The position numbers and the translations under genes are program-made. The notes beneath the pieces are model-generated. The model was given only the letters and a program-made list of their open reading frames with translations. It did no database searches and had not been told where the DNA came from. 64,000 nt of DNA from assembly GCA_013400155.1 (NCBI GenBank), contig VXBM01000130.1:1135230-1199229 (forward strand). Direction: 5' to 3'. This stretch comes from Helopsaltes ochotensis. Its lineage: Eukaryota; Chordata; Aves; Passeriformes; Locustellidae. Positions 48,573 to 62,339 of the stretch are shown here, piece after piece. Within the stretch, counting starts at the first letter, position 1. Each line of letters begins with the position of its first letter.

Positions 48573-51500
48573 AATATCATATAGTTTAGTATGTAAAAAA
48601 CAGCATCTGCCTACTGCACCATCATATTCATACCAACAGAAAAAAAGCATCACAATAATGGCAATCCCAGGCATACTAATTGAAAACAATGAAGTGGGAT
48701 AGAATTCAAACCATGGTCCTGACATTTCTTTGAGAATATTGAAGAAGGTTTTAATCACCCATCACACAGGCCTATGTGAGCTATGTATAACACTTTCTAA
48801 GACATGAAAAATTTTTTAAGTACACAATAAAAGCGGAGGATAAAATGTTTTACAAGGATGCCCTTGCACACAGGATGTGATTAATACATGGTGAGGGAAT
48901 CGGTTGTCTCTTTGAATGCCCAAACTGGGGCTTCCTGAAAAATCTAGTGTTGGCAAGGGAAAAATTAGGATTAATATTACTTGAAGCAGAGTATTTGACT
49001 GTAGTAGATAGCTAACTCTGCCCTTCTCTGTATTGATAAAAGTCCCCTGGACCTCAAAGGATCCATACAGTCAAGTTCAAAGTGGATGCTGACATAAATA
49101 AGGATCCAAGACTCCTCATGTCTGTCTCTGTATTTGTGTCCATGAGAGCACAAACACCCAAACTCACTACTGGGTTTGGGTTTTGAGTAGAAAAATGTAT
49201 TTTGCAAGAAACTGATCTGTGATTTTTAGCTGCCTTTGTCACTTTGACAAAGAACTGCATATACAGGCAGATATGTATTTGATTCTATAATGGTCCTCAA
49301 GTTACCTTAAGTTTCTCCAAAATGAGATAACTCTTTGGAATTCATTCTACCCAGTTGAGTCAGGAACTATTTATGTGCTTTTTATGTTGCAATCAATAAA
49401 GTAGCCTTACTATAATATAGTATTGGTACGATAAGAATTAAAATAGTCAGAGTTTTGGATATACTGTCTGAACCACAAGTAAATGTACAATTTAAACAAC
49501 GACAGGACATGAAATACTACGCCAGACACCAAGTTCCACAGAAGACTATTCCCACACTTTCTGTTTAAGTCTCATGTGAGGCAGCAAACTATTGGGGAGA
49601 TATAATCATAGCATACACTCTAGGTCTACATTATTATGAGAATTTGTTCCAGGCAAAAGCTGACCCAGGAAAAACGTGCATCAGGGGACATGGAGAATAG
49701 TCACCTTGGTAGCAATAAGAGTAAGCATAATCAGGTATAGTAAATACTGAAAGTGTCAAAATAAAAGTACTGATGTTAAAGTTTAATGTCTACTATGGAA
49801 TAAATAGAAAAAAAACACCAACTGTTTGGAATTTATGTAGGAGAAGAATTTTATAGCAGTGTTGTAGTTAACTAAAATTATCCTCTCTTATGGTGCCTCA
49901 AAATGTAAGTGATAACTCATGTACATTTTAAGTAGGTCTTTATGGGGCAAGCCGTTATTGCAAGTAAAGCAATGTGGTTTGAAAAGCTTCCTCTTTCATA
50001 CACTCAAGATTTCTATATTTAAGACACTTGAATGCACCTTTGGTACCACATGACCGGCTTTGCACAGTGACTGAGGGTAAAAAGCAAGTGATAATCATCT
50101 GTGTCTCTCCACATTATTATGAACACCAGGGCTTTTGGAGACTTAAATGAATTCAATGCTACTAATAGGAGCATCCATTGTGTGAGTTTCACTTTGATGA
50201 AGAATTGGACTCAGGAGCATTTTTAACTTGAATTGCTGTTACCTGTGCTAGGGTGAGATGCATAATAGACCTTCCAAAGTGCTCACATCCCACTATTCTA
50301 TGTCAAAAGGAAACGCAGTACTTCAGCACTTTATCTCTTACCATTCTTTTACTCTGAGAACTGAGTCTGCCTGCTAATTAAACAAATACATATGGAAACT
50401 CTTGGGCAGTATATGGTGTGAGTTTGAGGAATGAGCAACTAGGAAATGCAAGAACTAAAATGATCCTTCTCCTGGATGTTTTTCTTGTGAAAAAATTTAA
50501 AAAGGGGGTGTTTGGATTTTTCCCATTCAGCAATGCGCTCTACTCCCAAAAACTTGTTAAATAAGTCCAAGATTTTTTGTTCAATGTTGCATTTGATATC
50601 GTCTTTGGAGAACCAAACCCAATACATTCTGCTCTTGTCCACGTCCTTCTGTTTTGACAACATCCTGTATTTTGTCCAAGGTGTGCAAAACACTTTGCAG
50701 TAGGGAAAAGCAGTGGCATGAAGATACTGTCCTTCTCACAAGATTGAATAGCCTTGGCTGAAGCAGAAAGACAGGAATAGTTTTCACTTAGTACCTAACT
50801 TTTTTACTTCTCTTCTTTCCCTTCCCTTTCTGTTAATGGATTAGATATGCACATGAAAAAATAACAACATTGACATGACATGCACATGAAAAAATAACAT
50901 TTTTCATGTTTTATTGACATGCAAAAATAACAACAATCGTTTGGTATCCTATCAGCGTATCATAGCTTGATATTATCTGATTTTGCAAATTTCTTACACT
51001 TTAAATCAAGAATTTAAATCCAATACCTATGGATTGGTAACCCTTACATGAATAAAAAGTAGGATAGATTACATGCATGAATAAATGCTACAGTCATCAA
51101 TTTAGTAGAAAAGATATCTTTTACTTCTACATAAATTTATAAAATACTCTTAGTTGTCATCAGTACTTATTTGTTTGTCAACTGTCTTTGACTGGCTTGG
51201 GTGAATGCATGAAAATGAAAAAGCTGTTTTATTTGGACTGAATCACATGTCATGTTAAATTAGGAAAGTGAGCTGCTATGGAAGAAACATTAATTAAATC
51301 AGGGAGAACTGTGTGCTCAAACTTTGAACGCATTTAGAACTGCTCTAGGGTAAAAAAACACAAAATAAGAAAACAACCCCATCCTCAATTATATTCAGAA
51401 AGCTATAGCTAGAAGCAGACAGAGTCACAGGCAGAAATCTGCCAGCTTGAAACCAGTTAGATACCAGCATATTACTAAAAGGATTTTCTGTTCAATTCCC

Positions 51501-53999
51501 CAAAGTTTTTACACTTGCTTGATTGTCAGATGTTCAGTGGGTGTTTATGGCCATATGAAAGAAAGACATAACACCATGTATATATACATGCATATTTGTA
51601 GTAGGAAGGATCAATGTATCATAGATCATTACCATATAGTGCATCTTTTTTAAATACTATCACAGAGTAGAGTAAGAGAGGGCTCTTTCCCTAATATTTT
51701 TGAGCTTTCTTCTGGAAATAAAACTTCCTTTAAAAGGAAATATCTTTGACAAATCCATAGGTTCCTTTCAAAAGAAACGTTTCAACCCCATAAAAGACAA
51801 GTGTCTTGATTTCAAGCAAGTTCCTGCTGTCAGCATCGTGTAAACAACATAACTCAACGGGGCCAGTGTGTTATGACCAGTGTAATGAGGAAAGGCTATG
51901 ATTTATGGGACATGAAGGAGGAATGACTCTGTTGCTTTACAATGATACCTGTGGAGTGAAACATAAAAGAGGAAGAGTACCAAGACAGCTTGAGCTATTG
52001 CAAGTGTGCAGCATTTAAGTTTTCTCCTAGTATATGGGCACTGTTCAATTACCAAGAAAGCACATCATGATGAAGCTGGAGGTCATCAAAGATTTACATT
52101 CAAAGCCAGCATGTAATTAAACTGGAACATTCTGCTAAGTTTACAAGTGATTTAATGTCTTTGTTGTTCAATCATAAATAGTAAAGGAATTTAACAATAT
52201 TTATTTGTCCCCCAAAATACCATTGTTTTATACTATGACTTTAATTTTTGTTGTTCAATCTCTTCACATCAAAGGGTTATCTTGAACAGAGGTCACATTT
52301 AATCAGAAAAACAAGAAAAACCCCAAACAAATACCAAACCCCAAACCCTATATATCAGCCAAGAATTTCACTCTGGGTATAGAAATAACTTCCCAGTATT
52401 TTGGGAACACTATAAGTCACTTTTTTTTTTTTTCTTTAGTAAGGGATTTTAAAAGTAAGTGTGAAAATCAGGTCTTCATTTTATTTTTTTGGTGTTAGGC
52501 AAATTGCCAGAAAAGAATTTCAGATAATTCTTTGTGGTTTGGAAAAAAATCAAACTTGTGTATCTGAAAACATATTTTAGCTGTAACAACTTGCACTAAA
52601 CCTTTAGGTTTTTATTTATACCTCCTCCCCGGATTTAATGAAATTTTACCATTGAATCCCAAACCCATCATTTCTCTGGTAAAAAAAATGTGCATTACAA
52701 GAATTCATTTAGTCAACTTTTTCTGAAATTACTATGATGCTGAGATGTTCTTTTGTGCAAATTATGTCTGAAGGAATCAGTCATACAAAACAGGTCCCAA
52801 GAAGAATAGTAGAAAAATTTGGTATAGATAATTGTGGTTTTTTATACGCCCCTGCTCATTATGACTAAGAAAAAAATCTCTCACGGTCCTCTATTGCTAA
52901 GAATAAGTTTCTCTTCCAAAGGTTTGCATTTGTTTATTCAATTAAACATTTTAATGAAAAAAAAAAAAATGCAGCAGATGGGCATCTGAGAAAAATATAT
53001 ACTTTGTACATAAAATATGAGGAAAACCCAGTTAGTACTAAATAGATGTATGGATTTTGTTACGTTGCTTTACTTTCAGCATAATATTTTTATATGTTTT
53101 TGTACAGAGGCCATTACACACTGTTACCAAGAGGTGTTATAACCACTCCCTGAAGGGAAAGTTAACCCAGGTCCTTGTTAGTAAATCACTTGGGATCAGA
53201 GTGGATTAGAGCGGCATGACACTGAATTATTACTGTTTGTAAATATATGTATGGAGGGTTTATTTTAAAACAATATGGTTGCAATAGAAAGCAGGTATGT
53301 ATCCATATTGATTATTTATCTTTCCTGTCAGAAAGGAACAGAATAAAAAGAAAAATGCATGCTGGAAAGTAAAACAGAAAATAACTGAAAAATAAAGACA
53401 GTTCCTAAAGACAAACTGTTCCTGAATGAAAGTGACAAAGCAATGAAAAGAAGTTAGTTTTCTTCAGGACTCAGGAATAGTCTAATATTTACCAAATGAA
53501 AATTATTTCCTATTTACAGCCATAAAATCTGCAAATCAAGATTTCTCTCAATCTATATGTTTTTATTTCACTTCTAGAACAATTGGAGCAGGGATTTTTA
53601 CCTTGGTAAAATATTAGGAGTTTCGTCAAAAGCTTGAAATTCATCATTTGTTTTACTGAGTGCCAAAATTGTACTTTTTGCTTCTTCATAATAAAAGCTA
53701 AGAAACAGTTAGTAAGGGGTCTTTTAAAAATAATTAAATCTTCTGTTAATTGAAAAATATTCCTGTGTCTATAATCCTTTTGGGAAAAGCTCTTCTCTGC
53801 TTCCTTCAATATTTGTTGCTCAAGATAAATGATGTAAGCCTTGATAAAACTAAGGAGAGCTCATATCTTGATTGGAGTCTCCATTGTGAAGGAGGTTTTA
53901 AACAATAATATTTTGCAGATCTCTCAAAGCCATGGAAATACAGTGGCATGAAGCCTCTGGCAGTAGTTGAAAAGTCCAGTGATCCCAACACCCTATGGT
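48573..53999. other. Unique non-coding DNA
   Basis: No gene is supported. The 172-codon minus frame at 48240-48758 is mostly antisense to the CR1 copy. Overlapping minus frames at 50439-50787 are short and unrelated to any family I know. A small tandem repeat lies at 50847-50939, and T or A runs lie near 52420 and 52960. Confidence 0.5.
50847..50939. repeat. Imperfect 33-bp tandem repeat with internal hairpin
   Basis: ATGCACATGAAAAAATAACA occurs at 50847-50866 and exactly again at 50880-50899. A third, decayed copy follows (CATGCAAAAATAACAACA, 50918-50935). Within the second copy, ACATGAAAAA (50884-50893) pairs perfectly with 50900-50909 around a six-base loop. Confidence 0.85.
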
Positions 54000-55150
54000 A
54001 TAAAAAGCAGTCTGTGTAATGAGCAGAGTTGCCTCAGTTCAGCAGGGAGTGAAATCAGCGCCTTGGTACTGGGAGAACATCTCTAATGCCTGCAAATCCT
54101 CTATTGCCACATTATTCATTTCCCTCCCTGAAAACACTCTTGCAGCTGCTTCATTCACTCTGCAGAAAGTCTCTTCTCCAGATGGTGTGGGTGGCCTACC
54201 AGAGGATGTTGCCAAATCAGATTCTGTTGCAAGAGGTCCAGGGCTGAGGAAAGCACAAAAGAAAATTCGGTCTCCTCTGAAAATGTGGAACGTCCTTGTG
54301 AAGGACACAGATTTTTTAATTTTTTATTTCTTAGGGAGAGAGTTACTATTCTAGTCTGGAGAATAAAAACATCAGTGAAGGGTTACTGCAGTTAATTTTC
54401 TCTTTGCTCTTGTTTCTCAAAGTTTGTGTAACTACTTACTCCCATTGGGTTAGATGAACTAGAGCTGAAGCAGATGGAAATTATCTTGTTTCTTCAGCAT
54501 CTGTTGGTCTGTGGGGATAAAACCTTTTGGCTTCAGTAAAAATATTGAGGCCAATTCTGCTAACCTGTATCCTGTGCAATTGCACTGATGCTAACAAGAC
54601 CAAGCAAGGTGCCTGCTTGGGAAGACAGCGACGTCGATGCTCGGTTATGCAATACTTGGGGAGTTTTTTCACTTGCCATAGTGCATACAGCTGGGAAGGC
54701 TTTTCATTAACACTGTTCCTTTCAGAATCCCTCTGAACTCAGGATGTCTCTTCTTTTTGGAGAGCTGAAAAAACAAGTGCGTTATTATTACAGTTGTTGA
54801 CACTGTCTTTTATTGGCATGAATAGAGATTATTTGGACAGCAGCAGTAAATGATGTGCAGTAAATCCATCAGGCCAAATTGGCAGAGATTATTAACTAAA
54901 GAGACAAGAACGTTTTTCATCTGAAAATAAACGCGCACAATGTGGTAGCCATTGTTGTTGTTTGCATGGGGTGAGCCTTTTCATGTTTTGATTCCTGAAC
55001 ATGAGTGGGGGAGCATTTAATTGCAGGATGCCTTTTACAGAACACACATTTTAAAACAACAAACATTTGTCCTGGTAAAACAAATGACAGTTTCTGTAAT
55101 TACTTCTTCATGTGCCACTGAATGCTCAAACAAGGAACTCCTTATTTTCT
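54000..55150. other. Candidate conserved or regulatory non-coding segment
   Basis: No repeat family is recognised here and the base composition is more mixed than the flanks. The first 350 bp are open on both strands (plus 54019-54354, minus 54039-54308) with no recognised protein. A run of four CpGs lies at 54629-54643 around the palindrome CGACGTCG. Near 54950-54967 a SOX-type CATTGTT is followed by a POU-type TTTGCAT. The texture is what one often sees in developmental enhancers, but conservation cannot be assessed from one sequence. Confidence 0.25.
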
Positions 55151-58100
55151 GCTACAAAACATCCACCTAGTGAATATCCCAGCTCCTAGACCTCAGGTCA
55201 TAATGTTCTTTAGTAAAACATGCAGTGCCCTATAATTTGGATATTAATTTATTGCTGGATTTTACTAATCTTTGATACAGGAAGGTCCTTGCTGCAACAC
55301 TGGGGCTTTACTTTCAGACATCTCCTATTACAAAATAAAGGCACTTGATTAAATAGAAAAGAATCTGCCAGCAACCAGATCTATTATTTATTTAACTGAA
55401 AGAGCTGCTGGTTTTCCCTCTTTTTCAAACTTCCTCTGGGTTTGGAACCTGCTTCAAAAAACTTGCAGTGCTGCAGTTCTGCCTATCACTTGAGAATATA
55501 TTAATTACGTAATTTTTGGAATACTAAGGATAAAAATAAATTTTAATTTTTTTCTGCACTTCAAATAGACATAGAGGAATAGTTAAATTAATGAGGTCAA
55601 ATGTTCATGATGTACCATTACATCAGTGCAGTAACCTCAGCTTGATCCTATTGCAGCCACAGTCTGGTTACTGACTCTCCTACTAGAAATAAGGAATAAT
55701 TATCTTTGTAGCTTAGTCATATTTCTAAGTATAGGAAATCACACCACAACAGAGGCTTTATCAGAAATACATTTATCTTTTGTCAATTTTTAGGTGACCA
55801 AATTTCTCATTTTAGTCAGTCATGTAGCTACCCTGGCAAAAGATATACACACAGAGCAGGTCCGAGGAGTTAACACTACAGCTGGGAAAAGGATCCCGAG
55901 GGAACAGAGCTGCTTCTGATATACAGAGATGATCTTTCTGCCAATCGTTTTCCGCAGCAAATTGCCTTCAAGAGATAATTCAAGGAAAAAGTTTGTTTAA
56001 TTATGTTTGCCACACTTAGGTAAATACATATATATATATTATTCATTAGTAAATGACCCAACCCTCATTATAACACACTAACCCTAAGACAAATGGTTGC
56101 TCAGGAGTCTTGATATACTACCTCATTCAGTGACTGCTCTATAAAGCCTCCTTTAATTTTCCCCTGTAACTCAAATTGATAGCAATTCATTCTAAGCAAT
56201 TTTCTTCAATCCATTTTCTGTTCTAGGAAACAAGTTTGTATAATGGTGCTCTTGTTCTTTATGTCATTCAGACACTTGAAAATGTCAATCTGCTAATGTT
56301 CATTTTTTATTATTAGATTCTTTTTTCTCTACTGTTTCTAATCACCAAAAATACTTCTTTCATGCAGCTCAACACCTATTTAAGTGCTACCTCTTTTATT
56401 CCTTTGGAACAGAAGCAATGAGTGATTAGAAACACGTATTAATTATCCTTGCACGGATGAGAGGGTAAAACCAAACATAGGCTCTAGAATAGCAGATGGA
56501 ATTATATTAAGAACTTTTATCACTCATCCTTCCATTTTAAACTGCTGTATAATATTACACTAAATAAAAATTTAAGTTGTTCGAGGCAAAGTCCTAGGTT
56601 CTTCCTTAAAATGATACTTGCTTCTAAAATTTTATAATGTATTTTTTTAAAAAAAAACATGTTAAGGACATTAAATTTTTTATAAAGTTCAAAAAGCATC
56701 AACTCATCCTATGATGTTGGCCATCTCCTAGTAGAAACTCACACAATACACACAGATGTAGGTATACAACAAAAATAAAATATCCACTTACTTCTGAAAC
56801 CAAGATTCCACTAATAATTGGCTTCCTTTCATCTCAACAAAGAATAGAAGGGACAGAAAATTATTTCAAATGAAAAACTATGTAAAAGTCATTTCTCAAG
56901 ATTCAAAAGTTCCTTAGTTCCACAGTCATCAAGAATAAATCCTGGAAAAATAATGTGCAAAAAACCAGCTCAGTAAGATTCTGTTTCTCATTATCTTCCT
57001 CAGTAAAAACTCCAATAATTAAACCCACCTCAAATAAATATAGTATGTAAGTCCCCACTTGTCATGAGCAGAAAATTTCAAAGAGTTTACTATATTTAGA
57101 ATATTAGAGGCTGGAAAATGAGAATTATCAGTAAGCTCAGAATATTGTGATTTTCATTTCTCTTGGGAGTGCACTACAGGAGAGGTAACCTGTAGTTTCT
57201 CCTCCACTGACATGTGCCCAGCCTCCTAAGCTGTGTATAAATTTTTTTTTTCCCCATTCAAAGTCTAAGCACAACTGAATGGAGAATGTAATTAATGTGT
57301 CTTCAGATACAAGAGAAGCAGTTAAGCCCACCATTGTGCCTGACTCATTACTCCAGAACTATAATTTCCAGCTAGAAAATGAAAAGCACAACACCGAAAG
57401 AAGAAGCTCTCGGTTAGAATATCTATTTTCCCTTTCTGTGAACTGATAGGAATCCATGAACTGAATTTTTAAAAGACCCTTTAGCTTTTTAAACAACTTT
57501 ATTGCATTTTTATTTCCTCTGTCCAAGGTTTCTAGGTAAAACAACTTACTTCCTATCCACTTCTTAAATTACTCAATTGAAATGTAGTGGGGTATGTTAA
57601 TGTGCAGATTTTTAAAGTGAAAGAAGTCAGTGAGTGGGGTCAGAAAAAGCATATTAGTTAAAAAAGGAAGAAATTGTTTCCTTAAGTATCTCTTTCAAAT
57701 GGAAAGGAAAAAAGTCCTTGCCATCTTCGTAGAATTTTTTTTCCTAAAATGTCTGATCTTAGTCATCTTTAAGGATTTTCAAGAGACACCCATGAATAAA
57801 ACAACACTGAAAGAATTTGAGGTCATTTTAAATAATAGGTAACTTGATTGCATTACATGTCTGAGGAAGATTTAATAGATAAGATAATGAAAATTGATGT
57901 CAACCCTAATGATGCAGAGAACGTGCCATGTCAGCTGGAAATCAACTAATTATTATTGTATACTAGGAGTAACTAATTGATTCTGTATATCTTTTTATTC
58001 AGTAAATTATGTATTCATCCTGGTATAAATCCAAATCTACTACCTGAACCAGGAACATTTAATTAAAATTTTATGGTAACAGATTTCTGTTTTATATGCA

Positions 58101-61100
58101 TTTTCTGTGTTGGAAGCTCTGAGACATTTTGGGAGGATGAGGAATGAAGTGGAATACCTTATGCTATGGATCAAAACAGCCCACTCCTGCAGTTTGTCTT
58201 GAAGGACAAATCCATTTTAATCCCTCACTATGAGCTAGACCACTGGGAATGACAGACAAAAACCTCTGAACTATCACTTTTATTTGGCAGCTCTTTTATT
58301 TGTATACTCCAAAGACTCTAGGTGTAGACCAAGATCCAACTGCAGGAGCAGCTGTTCATCAAAACCAGAAATATATTGATAATGATATTCCTTTTAATCA
58401 ACTTATCATGAAGGCAGAAGGTGAGACATAATGCGTAGAATGCATGCGGGGCAATCGCAGGAGGCAGTGAACTTGACGTGTCGGTTAAATAACAAATGTG
58501 TTATTTGTCACTTTACATCCAGAAACAGAACAATGTTTGAGCCACAGTAATCTGATGAAAGGTAACAAGGTGCATTTTTTCCTCTCACAGGGGGAGGTAC
58601 AGCCTAGGAGAGGTAGGAAAATATCATAGAAACTTAAAAAGTGAACAACTTAAAATGTTCTCGTTCTTCAATGAAAGGCAACAGATATAACTAGAGGAGA
58701 ATAGATCATTCAGGAGTCTTGAATGAGAATACAAGTTATCTTACATTTAAAGTAATCAATTTTTTTCTACAAATTCTGAATAAGTATTAGCAGCATAAAA
58801 CTTTATTTATTGGAAGACAAAGGAAAAGGAGGTTCCTAAAAATCAAAATGGCCTGGATAGTTTTAGCTGGAATTGCAAATACTTAGCTAGAGAGACTACT
58901 GCAGAATTCATATGTGACTTACATGGGAAGACCTACATTGTATAGGAAAGTGCCAAATTGTCTGCAGTCTTGACTCACAAACAATCAGTGAGGAAGGTGG
59001 TAATAAGGAGAGATTTGGTCAAAAAAATTCAGACCTCTGGGGTGAATTTGAGTTGATGGTGAAGTTACAAGTTGGGAGTGGCAGATGTGTGATTCATGCT
59101 CCTAGAGGCAATAGTTGAGATGAGCAGTGGATAGAAATAAATTTTACGAAGAAAAAAATATTCAGGACAGAATGGAGTGAGACCCCACAGAACAGCTAGA
59201 TGGGGAGATGCTATGATACATTCTGAAGGAATGGTTGCATGCAGGAGGAAAATCTGCAGGAGGCCAAGGGACTGAGCCTCACTGCAGGCTGAAGAGGATG
59301 CAGTATTCTTACACACGCCAGGCATTTTGAACAGTTCAACAGCAAGTTGTATTATAAACACGAATACAACTAACATGGAGAAGTTCAGCTTGGAATGAGG
59401 TGAACCTGAAGCCTGCATTGATGTGAACCAGGAGAAATCATCATGAGATTTTCAAGAGAGGTGTTTTGAACTCTGAGCTAGGAAACTCTGAAATCAAGAG
59501 CTGCCAATGGAGAAGGCAAGAAAAGGAAAAAGATGAAGAGAAGTAAACATAAGGAAATTCACCAGGAAAGGCAGAGAGCTCCTAAGGAGCCATCAGTACT
59601 GGTGATGGGTGCCTGGTGAAGGGAGGACCCTGGAGATGGTGCAGAAAGAGAACAAGCAACAGCTGGGAGCAGAGGACTGAACTGGTACCAGCTCCCTTTT
59701 TCCAGACCAACTATACCAACATCAGCAGGGATCCTATCTTAATCTTGCATGTGCAGAGTATTAAATGAAGCTTTACAAGGGGAAGAAGATTAAAAAATAC
59801 AGGAAAAGAAAAAGGGCAACAGGGAAGCAAAATAATAGGGCTAAATGGGGATAAGCAAGCCTGGTTTTTGCCAGCTTTCAAATTAATGAGATTAGAATAA
59901 GAAGCAGCAATTACAAGTCAAATGGCCTAATATCATCTATAATATCATTCTTACAGGCAGAGAACTTAACAACAAATGACTGCAGTTATATTTCGATATT
60001 AAAAATTGTAGCATTTCTATGATTTTCCTCTCTGTGTGCACAAAGGTAATTTTCCTTCTTTTATTTCTTTTGTTCAGGGGAATCTCTAAATTTACTGTTA
60101 TTGTTACAGCTTGCTCCCTCAAACACAGATATGTAAATGCATTGGATCCATGGCCAGATCCATGGATCCAATGCATCCATGATAGAATTCCCTTCCCACT
60201 GTTACTGCTAGAGGGAAAATGGCCATGATGGAGGGAATTGCTGCTAAAACAAGCAGTCATCACCACTTCAGCCTGTGCTCACATTTACTGTGTTCAGGGA
60301 GTCAGTCTTACTTAGAATGCTGATTCTCTCAAGGGTGCAGACCTCTGGCAGTCTTGGATCTGTTTAAATTTATTTTCACATTAGTTTTATCAGACAACAT
60401 GCTTTATCATGCTTATTTCAGTGTCATTCTTTTGCTTAATATTATGGCTTTTTATTTATAGAGCCTAAAATAAATTTATTTAAAATATCCACATATGTAC
60501 ACATACACAGGGACATACTCCACCAAATTTGTCTTGCTGAATTAATTAAATATTTGTTTGAGTTTCTCTCTTAAAAAAGTTTGTTAACAGACTCTTGGAA
60601 AGCTACATACAATTTTATCTCTTTTTTTTATCTTGACAAAAGCTTAGCCAAGATTTATAGCTGCTTTTCAATCTCATTTTCTCCAAAGAACTTGGATACT
60701 GAGGGGTGGACGTGTCACTTATGAATTTATCCTCCCCTCAAAAAACTATTTCCCCTTATTATGTGTGTTTTCTCCATTTCTTAGGCACTAAAATAGATAG
60801 TTACACTAAGCAAATTTTAGTTTAGTTTAGGTAACAGTGTTTTCACCCGAGATCTTATTTCCTGAAAATCGAGGCTTTGCAGTTCATTCTTGATGAGATG
60901 AGACCTGAAATACTGATTTTAGTTCCCATTACAAAGTTACATGGATTTAAAAGAAGAGTAACCACATCATGAGTGAGGACTTCTTAAATGAGCTGAAGTA
61001 CCAAAGTCTTTCTGCTAGGTGTCACAGCTACTTTATCTCACTTATATCAGAGCATGGTACAAGTGAAATAAAATGAATAAGTTCATGTTGCATAACATCC

Positions 61101-62339
61101 ATCAGAGATATCTTTGTAGCACCCATGTCATACTCAGGTCTGCAGTCAGACTGATTAGAGAAAATTTAAGGCCCTGTCTTCTTCTGGTTAATAGACATTC
61201 TAAAAATAGGGAAAAAAAGTGAAGTAACCTTCAAAATCACTACATCATTTAAATTGCCATGATGTGAAAATACCAAATGCCCAAATACAGGTATGAAGTT
61301 TATAATGTGTTGGAAATTTGCATTCTGGCACAATGCATAATGGCAGGCAGATATTTAAAAACTTAAATGGCAAACCCTTCTCTGACAATTTGCCCTGTAC
61401 CCAACCAACACCAGTCACCTCATACCCTTCTACAGGAATTCAAATAGTCTGGGACTTGTTCTGTGGGATTTGGGATTCCTTTATGGGCTAAGACTTCTGA
61501 TATCAGTTATATATTTTTAATGTTTGTTTATAGGGCATTTTATTAAGTCATAAAACAGACTGTGGGTACTCTGGCAGGGTTGCCAAATTTCACTGTGACA
61601 GCTAATGTGCTGTAGTGTGATCCATAAATCACTTCTGGAACAGGCTTAAAATGAGAAGGAAAAAATCTCAGTAGCTTAGTAGAAAGTTTCCTAAGATTAG
61701 AGTTTTATGAGACTAGAAATTTAAATTTTACATATTCTAACTGCTATTTAAGTTTCCAAGCCATTCATCAGAGATGATATTTAAAATGTCCACAAACCAT
61801 CATTTAAAATAGTTGTTTAAAGTAATTGTCTCATTTTGCATTACGTTTCAAGTACTTCTTTAATCTTTCCTCCAAAAATTTTCTCCACCAAGCAGAAATA
61901 GTATTTATTGGAAATGAAAAATGCCATACTTTCAAGAAACAAGAGTTGTGATTTTATTGTCAAAATAAATTCCTGTTAGTGGGGAAGCACTGTGCTGGAG
62001 TGGGACTTCAATGGCGGCATTAATCTGGTGCTCAATGACATAAAAAGACATAAGCCAGAAATACAAGGATGGCTAATTGATTTTCTGTGCTTTTAAGAGG
62101 CACGTCTCAAAGAAAATGGCCTGCCACTTGCAGGAATAGATTTCCTTTCTAGTTACCCTGACTTTTTACTTTTGCAGTAAATTCATGAGGAGAGAGCTGC
62201 AACAAATTAACTTTCATGATCTTCAAAAAGTGGCAGTTGCATGTACGAAATGTAGGGGAGATCATTATTAGAAATTCTACAAATGAAGTCTTCAATCACT
62301 TTTCAACCCTGTTCAGCATGAGAGGAGGGTCGGATACAG
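55151..62339. other. Unique non-coding DNA, about 7.2 kb
   Basis: No gene is supported. It contains a short TA run near 56024-56040, a cluster of five CpGs at 58434-58483, a purine-rich stretch at about 59440-59700 and the perfect hairpin at 60137-60176. The part at 61970-62240 has an enhancer-like motif texture. Open frames (up to 117 codons, minus 59065-59418) are featureless. Confidence 0.5.
60137..60176. repeat. Perfect 17-bp hairpin, 6-nt loop
   Basis: ATGCATTGGATCCATGG at 60137-60153 is exactly reverse-complementary to 60160-60176, separated by CCAGAT. Within the arms the shorter palindromes ATGCAT, GGATCC and CCATGG also occur. No transposon ends or target duplication are visible outside the hairpin. 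Confidence 0.9.

Noticed and set aside
48240..48758. 172-codon minus-strand frame, the longest in the window
   Set aside because: Most of it is antisense to the CR1 3' region at 47447-48572, so it is a shadow of the LINE.
50439..50787. Overlapping minus-strand frames with several tryptophans
   Set aside because: Considered as an exon or retrogene piece, but no known protein comes to mind and neither frame continues beyond about 85 codons.
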